DNA from: Bacteroides cellulosilyticus
GTDB lineage: Bacteria > Bacteroidota > Bacteroidia > Bacteroidales > Bacteroidaceae
DNA length: 64,000 nt
Reading direction: 5' to 3'
NCBI RefSeq assembly: GCF_020091405.1
Contig: NZ_CP081903.1
Coordinates: forward strand, 6,386,501-6,450,500
Part shown: piece by piece, positions 53,155-62,951 of the stretch
How positions within the stretch are numbered: position 1 is the stretch's first letter
Layout of the letters: each line of letters opens with the position of its first letter
Position numbers and translations under genes: made by a program
The notes under the pieces: generated by a model
Databases searched by the model: none
Seen by the model: the letters and a program-made list of their open reading frames with translations, nothing else
What the model was told of the DNA's origin: nothing

Positions 53155-54705
53155 ATGAGCAATAAGATTTATCCCATAGGCATACAGAACTTCGAGAAGA
53201 TTCGTAAGGACGGTTATTTCTATATTGATAAGACAGCCTTGATTTATCAAATGGTAAAGACCGGTAGTTATTACTTCCTGAGCCGCCCACGCCGTTTCGG
53301 CAAGAGCTTGCTCATCTCAACACTGGAAGCCTACTTTCAAGGGAAGAAGGAGTTGTTCAGCGGACTGGCCATGGAAAGGCTGGAGAAAGACTGGATAAAG
53401 CATCCGATACTGCATCTCGACCTCAATATCGAGAAGTATGATGTACCGGAGAGTTTGGACAATATACTTGAGAAATCACTGACTGCATGGGAAAAACTCT
53501 ATGGTACCGAACCATCCGAACGTTCTTTCTCCCTACGCTTTGCAGGTATCATAGAACGTGCCTATGCACAAACAGGGCAGCGCGTTGTTATCCTGGTAGA
53601 CGAATACGATAAGCCCATGTTGCAAGCCATTGGTGATGAAGAACTGCAAAAACAATTCAGGAACACCTTGAAGCCATTTTATGGAGCACTAAAAACAATG
53701 GATGGTTGCATCAAGTTTGCCTTATTGACAGGAGTGACAAAATTTGGAAAAATCAGTGTATTCAGCGACCTGAACAACTTGGACGACATATCAATGTGGA
53801 ATGAATACATTGAAATCTGCGGCATCAGCGAACGGGAGATTCACGATAACCTGGAAGCTGAACTTCATGAATTTGCCGCTGCCCGGGGAGTGACATACGA
53901 TAAGCTTTGCACCGAACTCAAGGAGAATTATGACGGTTATCATTTTACGCATAATTCCATTGGTATGTACAATCCCTTCAGCCTGCTCAACGCCTTCAAA
54001 CGCAAAGAATTCGGAAGCTATTGGTTTGAGACGGGAACGCCTACCTACTTAGTGAAGTTACTCAAGAAACATCATTACGACCTCGAACGAATGGCACACG
54101 AAGAGACCGATGCCCAGGTGTTGAACAGCATAGACTCTGAATCGACCAATCCTATTCCGGTGATTTATCAAAGCGGATATCTTACCATCAAAGGATATGA
54201 CGAGCGCTTTGGTATGTATCGCTTAGGATTCCCCAATCGCGAAGTAGAGGAAGGCTTTATCCGTTTCCTCTTGCCTTTCTATACAAACGTCAACAAAGTA
54301 GAAACTCCATTTGCTATTCAGAAATTTGTTCGTGAAGTAGAATCGGGAGATTATAACTCCTTCTTCCGCCGCCTACAAAGTTTCTTTGCAGATACCACTT
54401 ACGAAGTAATCCGCGAGCAAGAATTACATTATGAAAATGTACTCTTCATTATTTTCAAATTGATAGGTTTCTATACCCAAGTAGAATATAATACAAACGA
54501 CGGACGCATCGACCTCGTATTGCAGACTGATAAATTCATCTATATCATGGAATTCAAATTAGAAGGCACTGCCGAAGAGGCTTTGCAGCAAATCAATGAC
54601 AAGCATTATGCGCTTCCTTTTGAAATGGATGAACGGAAACTATTCAAAATAGGAGTAAACTTCAGTGAGAAAACCCGGAATATTGAAAAATGGGTGGTAG
54701 AATAA
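53155..54705 (+). CDS. AAA-ATPase-like protein with PD-(D/E)XK nuclease domain (DUF1703)
   Basis: The 516-residue protein begins with the AAA-ATPase-like family opening (YPIGIQNFEKIRKDGYFYIDKT). The P-loop is degenerate but recognisable as SRPRRFGKSLLISTL near residue 44, and the Walker B is VVILVDEYDKPM. The C-terminal DUF1703 nuclease-fold domain has GRIDLVLQTDKFIYIMEFKLEG, with the D..ExK core. The family is abundant in gut Bacteroidetes, is often multicopy, and has no proven function; a mobile or defence link has been suggested. It stands between a Fic remnant and another AAA protein. Confidence 0.87.
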   Translation: MSNKIYPIGIQNFEKIRKDGYFYIDKTALIYQMVKTGSYYFLSRPRRFGKSLLISTLEAYFQGKKELFSGLAMERLEKDWIKHPILHLDLNIEKYDVPESLDNILEKSLTAWEKLYGTEPSERSFSLRFAGIIERAYAQTGQRVVILVDEYDKPMLQAIGDEELQKQFRNTLKPFYGALKTMDGCIKFALLTGVTKFGKISVFSDLNNLDDISMWNEYIEICGISEREIHDNLEAELHEFAAARGVTYDKLCTELKENYDGYHFTHNSIGMYNPFSLLNAFKRKEFGSYWFETGTPTYLVKLLKKHHYDLERMAHEETDAQVLNSIDSESTNPIPVIYQSGYLTIKGYDERFGMYRLGFPNREVEEGFIRFLLPFYTNVNKVETPFAIQKFVREVESGDYNSFFRRLQSFFADTTYEVIREQELHYENVLFIIFKLIGFYTQVEYNTNDGRIDLVLQTDKFIYIMEFKLEGTAEEALQQINDKHYALPFEMDERKLFKIGVNFSEKTRNIEKWVVE

Positions 54706-54767
54706 AACTAACGAAACGAACAGACGCTATTTTAAATAGCAATAGACTTCAGCAAGAAAGCTCTTTT

Positions 54768-54775
54768 TAACTTTG
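54768..54775 (+). promoter_or_regulatory. -7 promoter element for the AAA_14/DUF4143 gene
   Basis: TAACTTTG matches TAnnTTTG, about 100 bp before the start, so the 22-bp array would be in the leader. A second match, TAATTTTG, lies inside the first array unit at 54805-54812. Confidence 0.45.
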
Positions 54776-54798
54776 GAAAGATTTGCGCACATCAAACT

Positions 54799-54864
54799 AT
54801 TGAGTAATTTTGCATTAAGCATTGAGTAAAATTACGCAGTGCATTGAGTAGTTTACCATTAAGG
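54799..54864. repeat. 22-bp tandem array, three units
   Basis: Three units of exactly 22 bp start at 54799, 54821 and 54843, each opening with ATTGAGTA. The array ends 10 bp before the start codon at 54875 and includes the ribosome-binding region (AAGGAG). Confidence 0.8.
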
Positions 54865-54874
54865 AGCACTAACT

Positions 54875-56059
54875 ATGTACAAAAGAGCTTACTTCCAATC
54901 AGTTAAAGAAAGAATTGAAGAACCCAGAATGTTCATTCAAGTGATTGCCGGACCGCGGCAGGTAGGTAAATCTACCCTCGTTTCACAAGTATTGCAAGAG
55001 ATTTCAATCTCTTATACATCCGTATCAGCTGATGATGTACCTACAGCCGATGCCGGATGGATTAGCGACATCTGGGAAAGTGCGCGGATTGCCCAAAAGC
55101 TGAAAAAGGAGAAAGAGCACTTGTTAGTCATTGACGAGATTCAAAAGTTAGATAACTGGAGTGAAACCGTGAAAAAAGAATGGGATAAAGATAGCCGCGA
55201 AAACAATAACATAAAAGTAGTATTATTAGGTTCATCCCGGTTGTTGCTCAAAAAAGGATTGACCGAATCACTCGCAGGACGTTTCGAAATCATTCGCATG
55301 GGACACTGGGCTTATGAAGAAATGCAGGAGGCTTTTGGATGGGATATAAATCAATATGTCTATTTTGGCGGGTATCCCGGTACAGCACGTCTGATAAAAG
55401 ATGAAGAGCGCTGGCGCATATATGTGAAAGATGCATTAATAGAGACTACTATCTCCAAAGATGTACTGATGCTTACCCAAATCAATAAGCCGGCATTACT
55501 GCGGCAAGTTTTCGAGTTAGGTTGTATGTATTCCGGACAAATATTGTCATTAACCAAAATGTTGGGACAACTACAAGACGCTGGAAATACCACCACAATC
55601 TCCAACTATCTGAATCTGCTTGATGAGTGTGGTTTATTGGCTTCCCTGTCTAAATACGCAGGAGATGAAGCACGCACAAGAGCCTCCGTTCCTAAGTTTC
55701 AGGTTTACAACAGTGCACTGATGAATGCTTATAACCCACTCCGCTTTAAGGCTGCCCGGACAGACACTAAAGAATGGGGAAGATTGTTTGAGTCTGCTGT
55801 CGGTGCCCATCTGGTGAATGGAGCTGACAAAGGAAATTATAAAGTGTTCTATTGGAGAGAAGGGAACGAAGAAGTGGATTATATTATCAAGAAAGATGGC
55901 AAGTTGGTGGCTATTGAAGTGAAAAGCGGAAGACGAAGTACCAATAGCGGCCTGTCTCGTTTCCGTGAAACATTTCATCCCCACCTCGCATTCGTAGTAG
56001 GTACAAATGGGATGGGGATGGAAGATTTTCTTAAATCAGATGTTACACAATTATTTTAA
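54875..56059 (+). CDS. AAA_14 / DUF4143 ATP-binding protein
   Basis: The 394-residue protein has an N-terminal P-loop (GPRQVGKSTL, residues 29-38), Walker B (LLVIDEIQKLDNWSE) and Sensor-1 region (VVLLGSSRLLLKKGL). The C-terminal half is the DUF4143 domain, with a PD-(D/E)XK-like core (YWREGNEEVDYIIKKDGKLVAIEVKSG). The family is very common in gut anaerobes and its function is unknown. An AAGGAG ribosome-binding site lies 7-12 bp before the start, overlapping the 22-bp array. The 3' end overlaps the convergent GH2 gene by 9 bp. Confidence 0.88.
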   Translation: MYKRAYFQSVKERIEEPRMFIQVIAGPRQVGKSTLVSQVLQEISISYTSVSADDVPTADAGWISDIWESARIAQKLKKEKEHLLVIDEIQKLDNWSETVKKEWDKDSRENNNIKVVLLGSSRLLLKKGLTESLAGRFEIIRMGHWAYEEMQEAFGWDINQYVYFGGYPGTARLIKDEERWRIYVKDALIETTISKDVLMLTQINKPALLRQVFELGCMYSGQILSLTKMLGQLQDAGNTTTISNYLNLLDECGLLASLSKYAGDEARTRASVPKFQVYNSALMNAYNPLRFKAARTDTKEWGRLFESAVGAHLVNGADKGNYKVFYWREGNEEVDYIIKKDGKLVAIEVKSGRRSTNSGLSRFRETFHPHLAFVVGTNGMGMEDFLKSDVTQLF

Positions 56060-58522
56060 AGTTCTCAGCATAAGTTTACCGGATTTCACCCCCTTAGCCT
56101 TAGCCTCGAAAACGATTTCGCCGGGTTGTTCAGCCGTTTGAACAATTGCCGTTAACTGACCGCTGAAGGCGGGCATCTTCGGTAAATGGAATAAGTCGAG
56201 CGAAGTAGCATCGCCATTGGCAGCAGCACGATAACGACCGGCACCTTTCACTGAGAAATTAACAAGCCGGCTGTCGGCAGGACAAAGATTACCGTCTTTA
56301 TCAACTACGCGGACGGTGATATAAGCCAAATCCTTGCCATCAGCTTTCAGCTGACTGCGGTCGGCAATCACTTCCAGATGGTGAGGTTTACCGGCGGTAC
56401 GGATTACTTTTTCCTCTACGGATTTGCCGGAAGCATCGTATGCGACCACTTTCACTTCACCCGGTTCATAAGGAACATCCATCCACATCAGGCGGTAACG
56501 ACGCTGCAAAGCAAGAGCATCTTTCCCCTGCAATGCTTTACTCTCTTCGGCAGTGAGTTTACGCTGCTTGCCGAAGCTCTTACCATTAACAAAAAGCTCA
56601 GCCGACGGATAGCTCGTATAGACAAACACAGGAGTGTTCTCCCCTTCCCTACCCGGCCAAGTCCAATGAGGAAGAACATGAAGAGTATTAGCCTGCTTAT
56701 TCCAAAGACTGCGGTAAAGATAGTAACGGTCTTTGGGCAGACTGGCAAGATCGATGATGCCAAACAGCGAACTATGGCTTGGCCAGGCATCCGTATCGTA
56801 TGGTGAGGGTTCACCCAGATAATCAAAGCCTGTCCAGACAAACTGCCCGATAGTCCAGTCATAATCATCGGCAAGGGCAAAGTCCTCATCAGGCACATTA
56901 GACCAGGAGCAATGTTCCAGATCATAGCCTGAAGATTGATGATCCTCATACTTTGCATCGCCGCGTTTCTCTACAGGGAATTTATATACACCACGAGAAC
57001 TGACAGTAGAAGATGTTTCCGAACCAAGCACAATGTTCTGTGGTAGTTGTTCATAAGCTTCCAAATAACGATGTGCGCGATAGTTGAAACCGGGAACATC
57101 AATCATGGCGGCAAAGCCGTTCTTCAAGACACAAGTCACCTGGTCCATACCACAAGTTACGGGACGCGTCGGGTCTTCGCGGTGGCAGATATCCTGCAAG
57201 AAAGAAGCCACCTTATAACCTTCGGGACTACATTGGGTAGGAACTTCATTACCAATGCTCCACATCACAACACAAGGATTATTACGATATTGATGCAACA
57301 TATTTATCATATCACGCTCCGCCCACTCATTGAAGTAACGGTGATAGCCGTTTGTACATTTGGCAATATCCCATTCATCGAAAGGTTCCAGCATCATCAT
57401 GAATCCCATTTCATCACAAAGTTGCACTAATTCCGGCGCAGGCATATTATGAGCTGTACGGATGGCATCGCAACCCATATCTTTCAGCATAGTAAGCTGG
57501 CGGCGTAAAGCGGCAACATTGATAGCCGCGCCCAACGGCCCAAGATCATGATGATTGCACACACCCTGGAATTTACGGTGCTTGCCATTCAGGAAGAAAC
57601 CCTTATCAGCTATGATTTCTATGCTGCGGATACCGAAACGGGTAGTATATTCATCCGTTTGCTTGCCATCGGCATAGATTTTAGAAACTGCCTTATATAA
57701 ATAAGGTGTTTCCGGTGACCACAGGCAAGGAGCATCCACCAGAAAGTTTTGTTCGAAAGGCTGACCGTGATTAATCTTACGGGTATTATCCTTCGTTGCT
57801 ACGACTTTACCATCCGGTGAGATAATCTCCGTAACGATACGGATATCTTTCCCCTCATCATTGGCAATAGTGGTCAACAAGCGAACTGAAGCATATTCAT
57901 CGGCAACATGGGGCGTAGTCAATTGTGTGCCCCATACAGGAACATGCACTTTCCCGGTAGTCACTACACGCACATTACGATAAAGCCCGGCTCCGGGATA
58001 CCAGCGGGAAGACTGCGGTTTGTTTTCCAGACGAACAGCCAGAGTATTGTTCTTACCGTCTTTATTCAAAAGAGAAGTGACATCGCAATGGAAAGAATTA
58101 TAACCGAACGGCCAGAAACAGGCTTCCTGCCCATTGACGTAGACACGGGCTTCACTCATAGCGCCATCGAAGACAAGAGTGGTCTGCTTATCGGCGGTGA
58201 CATCAAAAGTAGTACGATACCAGCCGATACCCACATAAGGAAGCCCGCCTGTGCGCCCGGTCTTGACGGAAGCTTTCTTCTCGAAGTTCTGCGTTATTGC
58301 CACTTCCTGCAAGTCGTTGTTGCGGTCGAAGGGACCGAAGATGGCCCAGTCGTGAGGCACGGTTACGGTTTCCCACTTGCGGTCGTCAAACTCCGGTTTC
58401 ATAGCTTCCGGAGCGTCGCCTTTGGTGAATTTCCAGTTCTTCTCAAGAAGAGACTCGCTGCGTTGCGCTTGCAGGGAGGCAGCGAGTAAGGTCATTAAGA
58501 ATAAAGTCGATAGTTTTTTCAT
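56051..58522 (-). CDS. Beta-galactosidase, GH2
   Basis: The 823-residue enzyme has a Sec signal ending SLQAQ, the GH2 sugar-binding domain (WKFTKGDAPEA onward), an immunoglobulin-like domain and the TIM barrel. The acid/base Glu is in VMWSIGNEVPT and the nucleophile Glu in IVLGSETSSTVS. A C-terminal beta-rich extension follows. It should remove terminal galactose from beta-1,4-galacto-oligosaccharides produced by the GH53 enzyme encoded 10 bp upstream. The GH2-GH53-SusE-SusD-SusC order is that of known Bacteroides galactan loci. Confidence 0.93.
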   Translation of the reverse strand: MKKLSTLFLMTLLAASLQAQRSESLLEKNWKFTKGDAPEAMKPEFDDRKWETVTVPHDWAIFGPFDRNNDLQEVAITQNFEKKASVKTGRTGGLPYVGIGWYRTTFDVTADKQTTLVFDGAMSEARVYVNGQEACFWPFGYNSFHCDVTSLLNKDGKNNTLAVRLENKPQSSRWYPGAGLYRNVRVVTTGKVHVPVWGTQLTTPHVADEYASVRLLTTIANDEGKDIRIVTEIISPDGKVVATKDNTRKINHGQPFEQNFLVDAPCLWSPETPYLYKAVSKIYADGKQTDEYTTRFGIRSIEIIADKGFFLNGKHRKFQGVCNHHDLGPLGAAINVAALRRQLTMLKDMGCDAIRTAHNMPAPELVQLCDEMGFMMMLEPFDEWDIAKCTNGYHRYFNEWAERDMINMLHQYRNNPCVVMWSIGNEVPTQCSPEGYKVASFLQDICHREDPTRPVTCGMDQVTCVLKNGFAAMIDVPGFNYRAHRYLEAYEQLPQNIVLGSETSSTVSSRGVYKFPVEKRGDAKYEDHQSSGYDLEHCSWSNVPDEDFALADDYDWTIGQFVWTGFDYLGEPSPYDTDAWPSHSSLFGIIDLASLPKDRYYLYRSLWNKQANTLHVLPHWTWPGREGENTPVFVYTSYPSAELFVNGKSFGKQRKLTAEESKALQGKDALALQRRYRLMWMDVPYEPGEVKVVAYDASGKSVEEKVIRTAGKPHHLEVIADRSQLKADGKDLAYITVRVVDKDGNLCPADSRLVNFSVKGAGRYRAAANGDATSLDLFHLPKMPAFSGQLTAIVQTAEQPGEIVFEAKAKGVKSGKLMLRTLK

Positions 58523-58531
58523 GATGGTATA

Positions 58532-59605
58532 TTATTGATTAAATGCGTCCAGTGCAACAGTCGGTTTACCACTTTCATCAAAAGCTCCCAACGTATATCC
58601 GTTCCAACTGCCATAAGACTGCGGTTCCCAATAGAAAACGCCAAGACACTGTTCGATTGCTTTAGATTTGGCAATCAGCTCGGTCAGGCAAGATTTTGAG
58701 ATTTCAGGCTCATCCCACGGCATGCCGACTTCGGCAATCATAACCTCCTTATTATAACGGCTCACCATATCCTCCATATTGGCCACACAGGCGGCAACCA
58801 TCTCTTGCCAGTTATCTGTTCCGGGATAAAGGGACATAGCTATGACATCATAAGGAGTGTTGTTGGCTTTCAGAATATCGAATATCCAGCGATAGGTACC
58901 GTTGTTGTTTCCATCATGCAAATGTACAATAACTTTTGCATTGGGGAATACCTCTTTCACTGCATTCGAACCGGTTGTGATAAAATCTGCAAAGTTCTTC
59001 TCATTTTTCGCATAAGTCACGCCCTCCTTCGGAACGTCATACGTGGCACCGCTCACCGTGGCATCCTCATCCCACAACATACCGGGAGTAATCTCATTAC
59101 CCACCTGCACCCATTCGGGAGTAATACCTTTCTCTTTCAAGGCATTCAGCACATCTTTGGTATGGTCGGCAATTGCTGTCTTCAGTTCATCAAGCGAAAG
59201 TCCCACCCAGGCGGCAGGCTTATACTGGCTACCCGGATCTGCCCATACATCACTGTAATGGAAGTCAATCATCACCCGCATACCCAGTTGATGGGCACGC
59301 CAGGCTTTCGCCACAACATCACTCTTATTGCACCAACCATCCGAAGGATTCACCCATACACGCAGGCGGATGGAGTTCATGCCCAGGTCACGCAATAAAG
59401 TCATACACTCCGTTTCACGACCGGAAGCGTTGTAGAACTTCTTTCCCGACGCTTCCATCTGTGTCAACCAACTGACATCGGCACCTTTGGCAAAGCCGGT
59501 CATGTCATAAGCCGGTTCTTCGGGAAATGTCGGTTTATCATCGTCACTGCAAGCGGCTGCTCCCCAAAGGAGCAAGCCGGCTAATAATATATTCATTAAT
59601 TTCAT
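58532..59605 (-). CDS. Endo-beta-1,4-galactanase, GH53 lipoprotein
   Basis: The 357-residue enzyme has a lipoprotein signal (LLLWGAAACSD, Cys19), so it is likely on the outer surface. GH53 blocks are complete: GADVSWLTQMEASG, IDFHYSDVWADPG, acid/base Glu in VQVGNEITPGMLW and nucleophile Glu in VMIAEVGMPW. It should cut long galactan chains at the cell surface before import by the SusC/D pair. It is 12 bp downstream of the SusE-like gene and 10 bp upstream of the GH2 gene. Confidence 0.95.
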   Translation of the reverse strand: MKLMNILLAGLLLWGAAACSDDDKPTFPEEPAYDMTGFAKGADVSWLTQMEASGKKFYNASGRETECMTLLRDLGMNSIRLRVWVNPSDGWCNKSDVVAKAWRAHQLGMRVMIDFHYSDVWADPGSQYKPAAWVGLSLDELKTAIADHTKDVLNALKEKGITPEWVQVGNEITPGMLWDEDATVSGATYDVPKEGVTYAKNEKNFADFITTGSNAVKEVFPNAKVIVHLHDGNNNGTYRWIFDILKANNTPYDVIAMSLYPGTDNWQEMVAACVANMEDMVSRYNKEVMIAEVGMPWDEPEISKSCLTELIAKSKAIEQCLGVFYWEPQSYGSWNGYTLGAFDESGKPTVALDAFNQ

Positions 59606-59617
59606 AATTGATATCCT

Positions 59618-61336
59618 TTATTCAATAGTATAGGTTGCATTAATTAAATCTACAGTCAGAGTGTATGTGCCCGGCGCCAGCGTAGCATCATCCGTGATGC
59701 CGTTATTGCTCTTGTAATAGAGTTTCCCGGCACTTCCGCCATAAACGTAATTCCAGTCTCCATTAAAAAGATAAATCTTAAATCCCCAGGCAGACGGTTG
59801 GGTAATAGTGATACTGCCACTATATACACCACCGGTAGCTGTAGCGGGTAATGGCTCAAAAGTCCAGTCTTCATCTTTCAGTTTATTGAGACCGGCAACA
59901 TAAATTTCATTGCCTATAGCCGTCAATTTATAAGTCAATGCTTTCAATGATACATCAAAGAAGTAAAGACCGCCATCCGGTGCAGGAATATTGTTCTCCG
60001 CATTAAAAGCTAACGTTCCGGCATTGGCATCGCCTTCGCCCAATTTATAAACATCTCCCCAATTACCTTCTTCTATTGCAATCTGATATCCCCAGGGAGA
60101 ATTAACATCCGCCACACCGGCATATCCCAGATTATCCTCATCATAAAGCCGGAGGTAGTTATTGAAGTTCCAGTCACCTTCTCCTTCACTGATACCCAGC
60201 ATATAAAGAGTCTCTCTCACCGGTTCGGGCTCGGCACTGCCACTGGTTACTTCTACCGTCCACTGTTTCGGATTGCTCAAATCAATAACCAAAGTACATT
60301 CTCCCGCTGCCGGAACATTCACAGTGATATTACCCGCTTCTCCGCCAAAGATAAGATTTTCTCCGTTTTGCGCAAAACTTACAGGAGTTTCAATTCCTAA
60401 GTTGGCATCACTATCCGAACCATCGGTGCCCGTAGAAGAATCGTATAGACGACCGGTTCCGTTTACCTTGAATGTAATATTTCCCGCCTGTGCAGCACTA
60501 AATGCATACGTCCATTTCACATTCGGACGATCAAAAGTCATTGTACCTGCCACATCGCCTGTAAGCGTAAGAGACGGTATGTAAAGGGCCGACCAAGCTT
60601 TCTTGTTAGTGTTTGCATCCACATAATAACAACCGCCCATTCCGGGGAACCAGAAGTTCCAGGAGGATTCTTCCGAAGACATCAGAAAGGCCGTTCCTGT
60701 TACGCCATCATTACCCCAAACCGTTCCATCACCTTCTTTCATAAAGAAGTTGTACCAGGCAGTGGCTCCCATGAAACCCAGATATTGCCCGTCGGAAGCA
60801 GCCGAATAGAGTGTCACACCGGTTTCTGCCTTATCGGCATTAAGAATATACCCCAGACTCATGTCAATCGTATAGGGAGTGACCGCTACTGTAACTACAT
60901 TAGAGTAAACAGGGGTCATATTCTTTCCCGTCTGCGCAGCAAGCCGGAAATAAACGTTATTCGCCACATCAGGATTGGCACCGATATTCTTGGCCAGTGC
61001 ATTCAAGGCAGCACCGGTATAAGCCTTCGAGAGGGAAGTTTCTACATTTTCGCTCACCACACCCGAAAAATCCTGAGTAGTGGAAACCTGCAAGGTCTGG
61101 ATGGTCACATCAATAGCCGACAAAGCAGGGTCACTGATCTGCAAGGCATCTTTCGTCCATGCCAAAGACAGGACAATGTCATTACTGTTTTCCTGCGACA
61201 AGACGACTGTACTTTCCGTCGCAACCAGTTCACCGGATTCAATACTGCTCAGATATATTTTGTCTTCATCCTTTTCGCAAGAGGCAAAACTAAAGACTGC
61301 CGCAAGAAGGAGAAGGAAATTCTTCATTGTCTTCAT
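59618..61336 (-). CDS. SusE-like surface glycan-binding lipoprotein of the galactan locus
   Basis: The 572-residue lipoprotein (LAAVFSFASCEKD, with the start at 61336 or at the in-frame Met at 61327) has an N-terminal SusE domain and a C-terminal set of beta-sandwich modules (NEIYVAGLNKLKDEDWTFEP, LYMLGISEGEGDWNF). It shares the SusE/F plan with the starch-locus proteins but is a separate, longer family member. It presumably binds galactan at the cell surface. It follows susD after 11 bp. Confidence 0.87.
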   Translation of the reverse strand: MKTMKNFLLLLAAVFSFASCEKDEDKIYLSSIESGELVATESTVVLSQENSNDIVLSLAWTKDALQISDPALSAIDVTIQTLQVSTTQDFSGVVSENVETSLSKAYTGAALNALAKNIGANPDVANNVYFRLAAQTGKNMTPVYSNVVTVAVTPYTIDMSLGYILNADKAETGVTLYSAASDGQYLGFMGATAWYNFFMKEGDGTVWGNDGVTGTAFLMSSEESSWNFWFPGMGGCYYVDANTNKKAWSALYIPSLTLTGDVAGTMTFDRPNVKWTYAFSAAQAGNITFKVNGTGRLYDSSTGTDGSDSDANLGIETPVSFAQNGENLIFGGEAGNITVNVPAAGECTLVIDLSNPKQWTVEVTSGSAEPEPVRETLYMLGISEGEGDWNFNNYLRLYDEDNLGYAGVADVNSPWGYQIAIEEGNWGDVYKLGEGDANAGTLAFNAENNIPAPDGGLYFFDVSLKALTYKLTAIGNEIYVAGLNKLKDEDWTFEPLPATATGGVYSGSITITQPSAWGFKIYLFNGDWNYVYGGSAGKLYYKSNNGITDDATLAPGTYTLTVDLINATYTIE

Positions 61337-61347
61337 ATAGTATAGAA

Positions 61348-62922
61348 TTAATAGTTTTCGTTATAAAGATTCGGGTTAGCCGTCAGTTCGGTGGACGGAA
61401 TAGGATAAATGTTATATTTGTTGTCTACCGCCTGTCCGTTCATCACACCGCCTTTCCACTGCCACAGATAGCTGGAAGTGGTAAACTTGCCGTAACGTAT
61501 CAGATCCGTGCGGCGGACACACTCCAGATAGAGTTCACGGGCACGCTCGTCAAGAATAAAGTCGGCGGTCAACTGTCCGTCGGTAATATTCCCCGAATCG
61601 TTACCAAAGGCACGTCTGCGCAAGTCGTTGACATAACCTAAAGCTGTGGAACGGCTGCTGCCTTCTCCCCCTCTCACTACAGCCTCAGCCAACATCAGAT
61701 AGACATCCGCCAGACGGAAAACCGGGAAATCGGTATTCACACCACCGTCGTTGCTATTGGAAGCGGCTTCGCCCGCATCAGTCAGGTTAGTCCATTTCTC
61801 CGGAAGATAACCGTTGCTTTGGTTTTCCACCACATCTATTGTTTTGGTCTGTCCCTCAGTATAGAACATCCCCCGGCCATCACCATCACTGAAAAGATCG
61901 GGAAGTTCGCCTCGCAGGCGGAAATTGCCCCAACCGGAAGATACACCGTAATCGGCAGGTACCTGAGTATCGGAAGTGTTATTCACGCCTCCGCAGATGA
62001 TATAAGTAGTTGCTCCCCACGATACGGTGTGTGTTGCATCCACCGGAAAAGCATAGATGATTTCATTGGTACGGTTATGGTTGTCGGCATTGAACAGTTT
62101 GGCATAATCACCTTCCAGCGTATAACCCGCTTTCAGGATTTCGTTGCAGTAGGTGATGCAATCCGTCCAATGGGCAGTACCCGTATAAACTTCCGCATTG
62201 AGATATAAGCGTGCCAACAGGGCATAAGCGGCTTGTTTGCAGGCACGGCCGTATTCACATTCTGTGCGGTCCAGCAAGTCTGCATCCACATCTTTCAATT
62301 CCGTCTCCAGATACTCGAACATTTGTGTAGCAGTGTAGCGTGGCGGCAGATAGCTGCCTACAGGATCATTCTCGGTGACGAGAGGTATGTTACGATAAAG
62401 ATCGAGTGCATGATAGTATGCCAATGCACGGAGAAAACGGGCTTCAGCCCGATAATGGCGTATTTCCGCCTGCTCACTCTCACTGAATTTTTCAATCTGC
62501 CCGTCGGTGGCATTACGCAGGAATTCATTGCAAAGCGCTATGGTATAGTAAATACGATAATACGTATCGGACACCCACGCATCATTGGCATCCCAACTCA
62601 GATAAGTAAGCCCACTCATTTTTTCGCCTCCCAGCCAGGTGTAGACCACCTCGTCGGTGCCACATTCCTGCATATTGAAGTAACAGCGCATATAGTCGTA
62701 ACCGAAGTTACTGTCGAGGTCTTTATCTCCGCCGCCTTTTTCTTGTCCGGCAATGACGAAAGACACATAAAGTTTTCCTAAGACGGCTTTATAGTTAGCT
62801 GCGGACGTATAAACATCAGCCGAAGTGGTTTCCGTATGCGGATACTGGTTGAGGTCATCCAAACAGGAGGTTGTGAATAGTGTACCGGCAAAAAGCAGTA
62901 CGGTATAGAATATCTTTTTCAT
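61348..62922 (-). CDS. SusD-like lipoprotein of the galactan locus
   Basis: The 524-residue RagB/SusD-family lipoprotein has a signal ending LFTTSC, helical scaffold and the C-terminal blocks FRLADVYLMLAEAVVRG, ARELYLECVRRTDLIRYG and NIYPIPSTELTANPNL. It starts 29 bp after the SusC stop. It should capture galacto-oligosaccharides for the paired SusC protein. Confidence 0.93.
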   Translation of the reverse strand: MKKIFYTVLLFAGTLFTTSCLDDLNQYPHTETTSADVYTSAANYKAVLGKLYVSFVIAGQEKGGGDKDLDSNFGYDYMRCYFNMQECGTDEVVYTWLGGEKMSGLTYLSWDANDAWVSDTYYRIYYTIALCNEFLRNATDGQIEKFSESEQAEIRHYRAEARFLRALAYYHALDLYRNIPLVTENDPVGSYLPPRYTATQMFEYLETELKDVDADLLDRTECEYGRACKQAAYALLARLYLNAEVYTGTAHWTDCITYCNEILKAGYTLEGDYAKLFNADNHNRTNEIIYAFPVDATHTVSWGATTYIICGGVNNTSDTQVPADYGVSSGWGNFRLRGELPDLFSDGDGRGMFYTEGQTKTIDVVENQSNGYLPEKWTNLTDAGEAASNSNDGGVNTDFPVFRLADVYLMLAEAVVRGGEGSSRSTALGYVNDLRRRAFGNDSGNITDGQLTADFILDERARELYLECVRRTDLIRYGKFTTSSYLWQWKGGVMNGQAVDNKYNIYPIPSTELTANPNLYNENY

Positions 62923-62951
62923 ATGATATGTCTTGTTTTTAATGGTAAAGA

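Noticed and set aside
26887..54864. The 22-bp arrays as CRISPR repeats
   Set aside because: The units are directly adjacent without spacers, are only three or four in number, and no cas genes are present.
52557..56059. An integrated mobile element or defence island around the Fic remnant and the two ATPases
   Set aside because: No integrase, transposase, attachment-site repeat or tRNA boundary is visible; both ATPase families are common singletons in Bacteroides.
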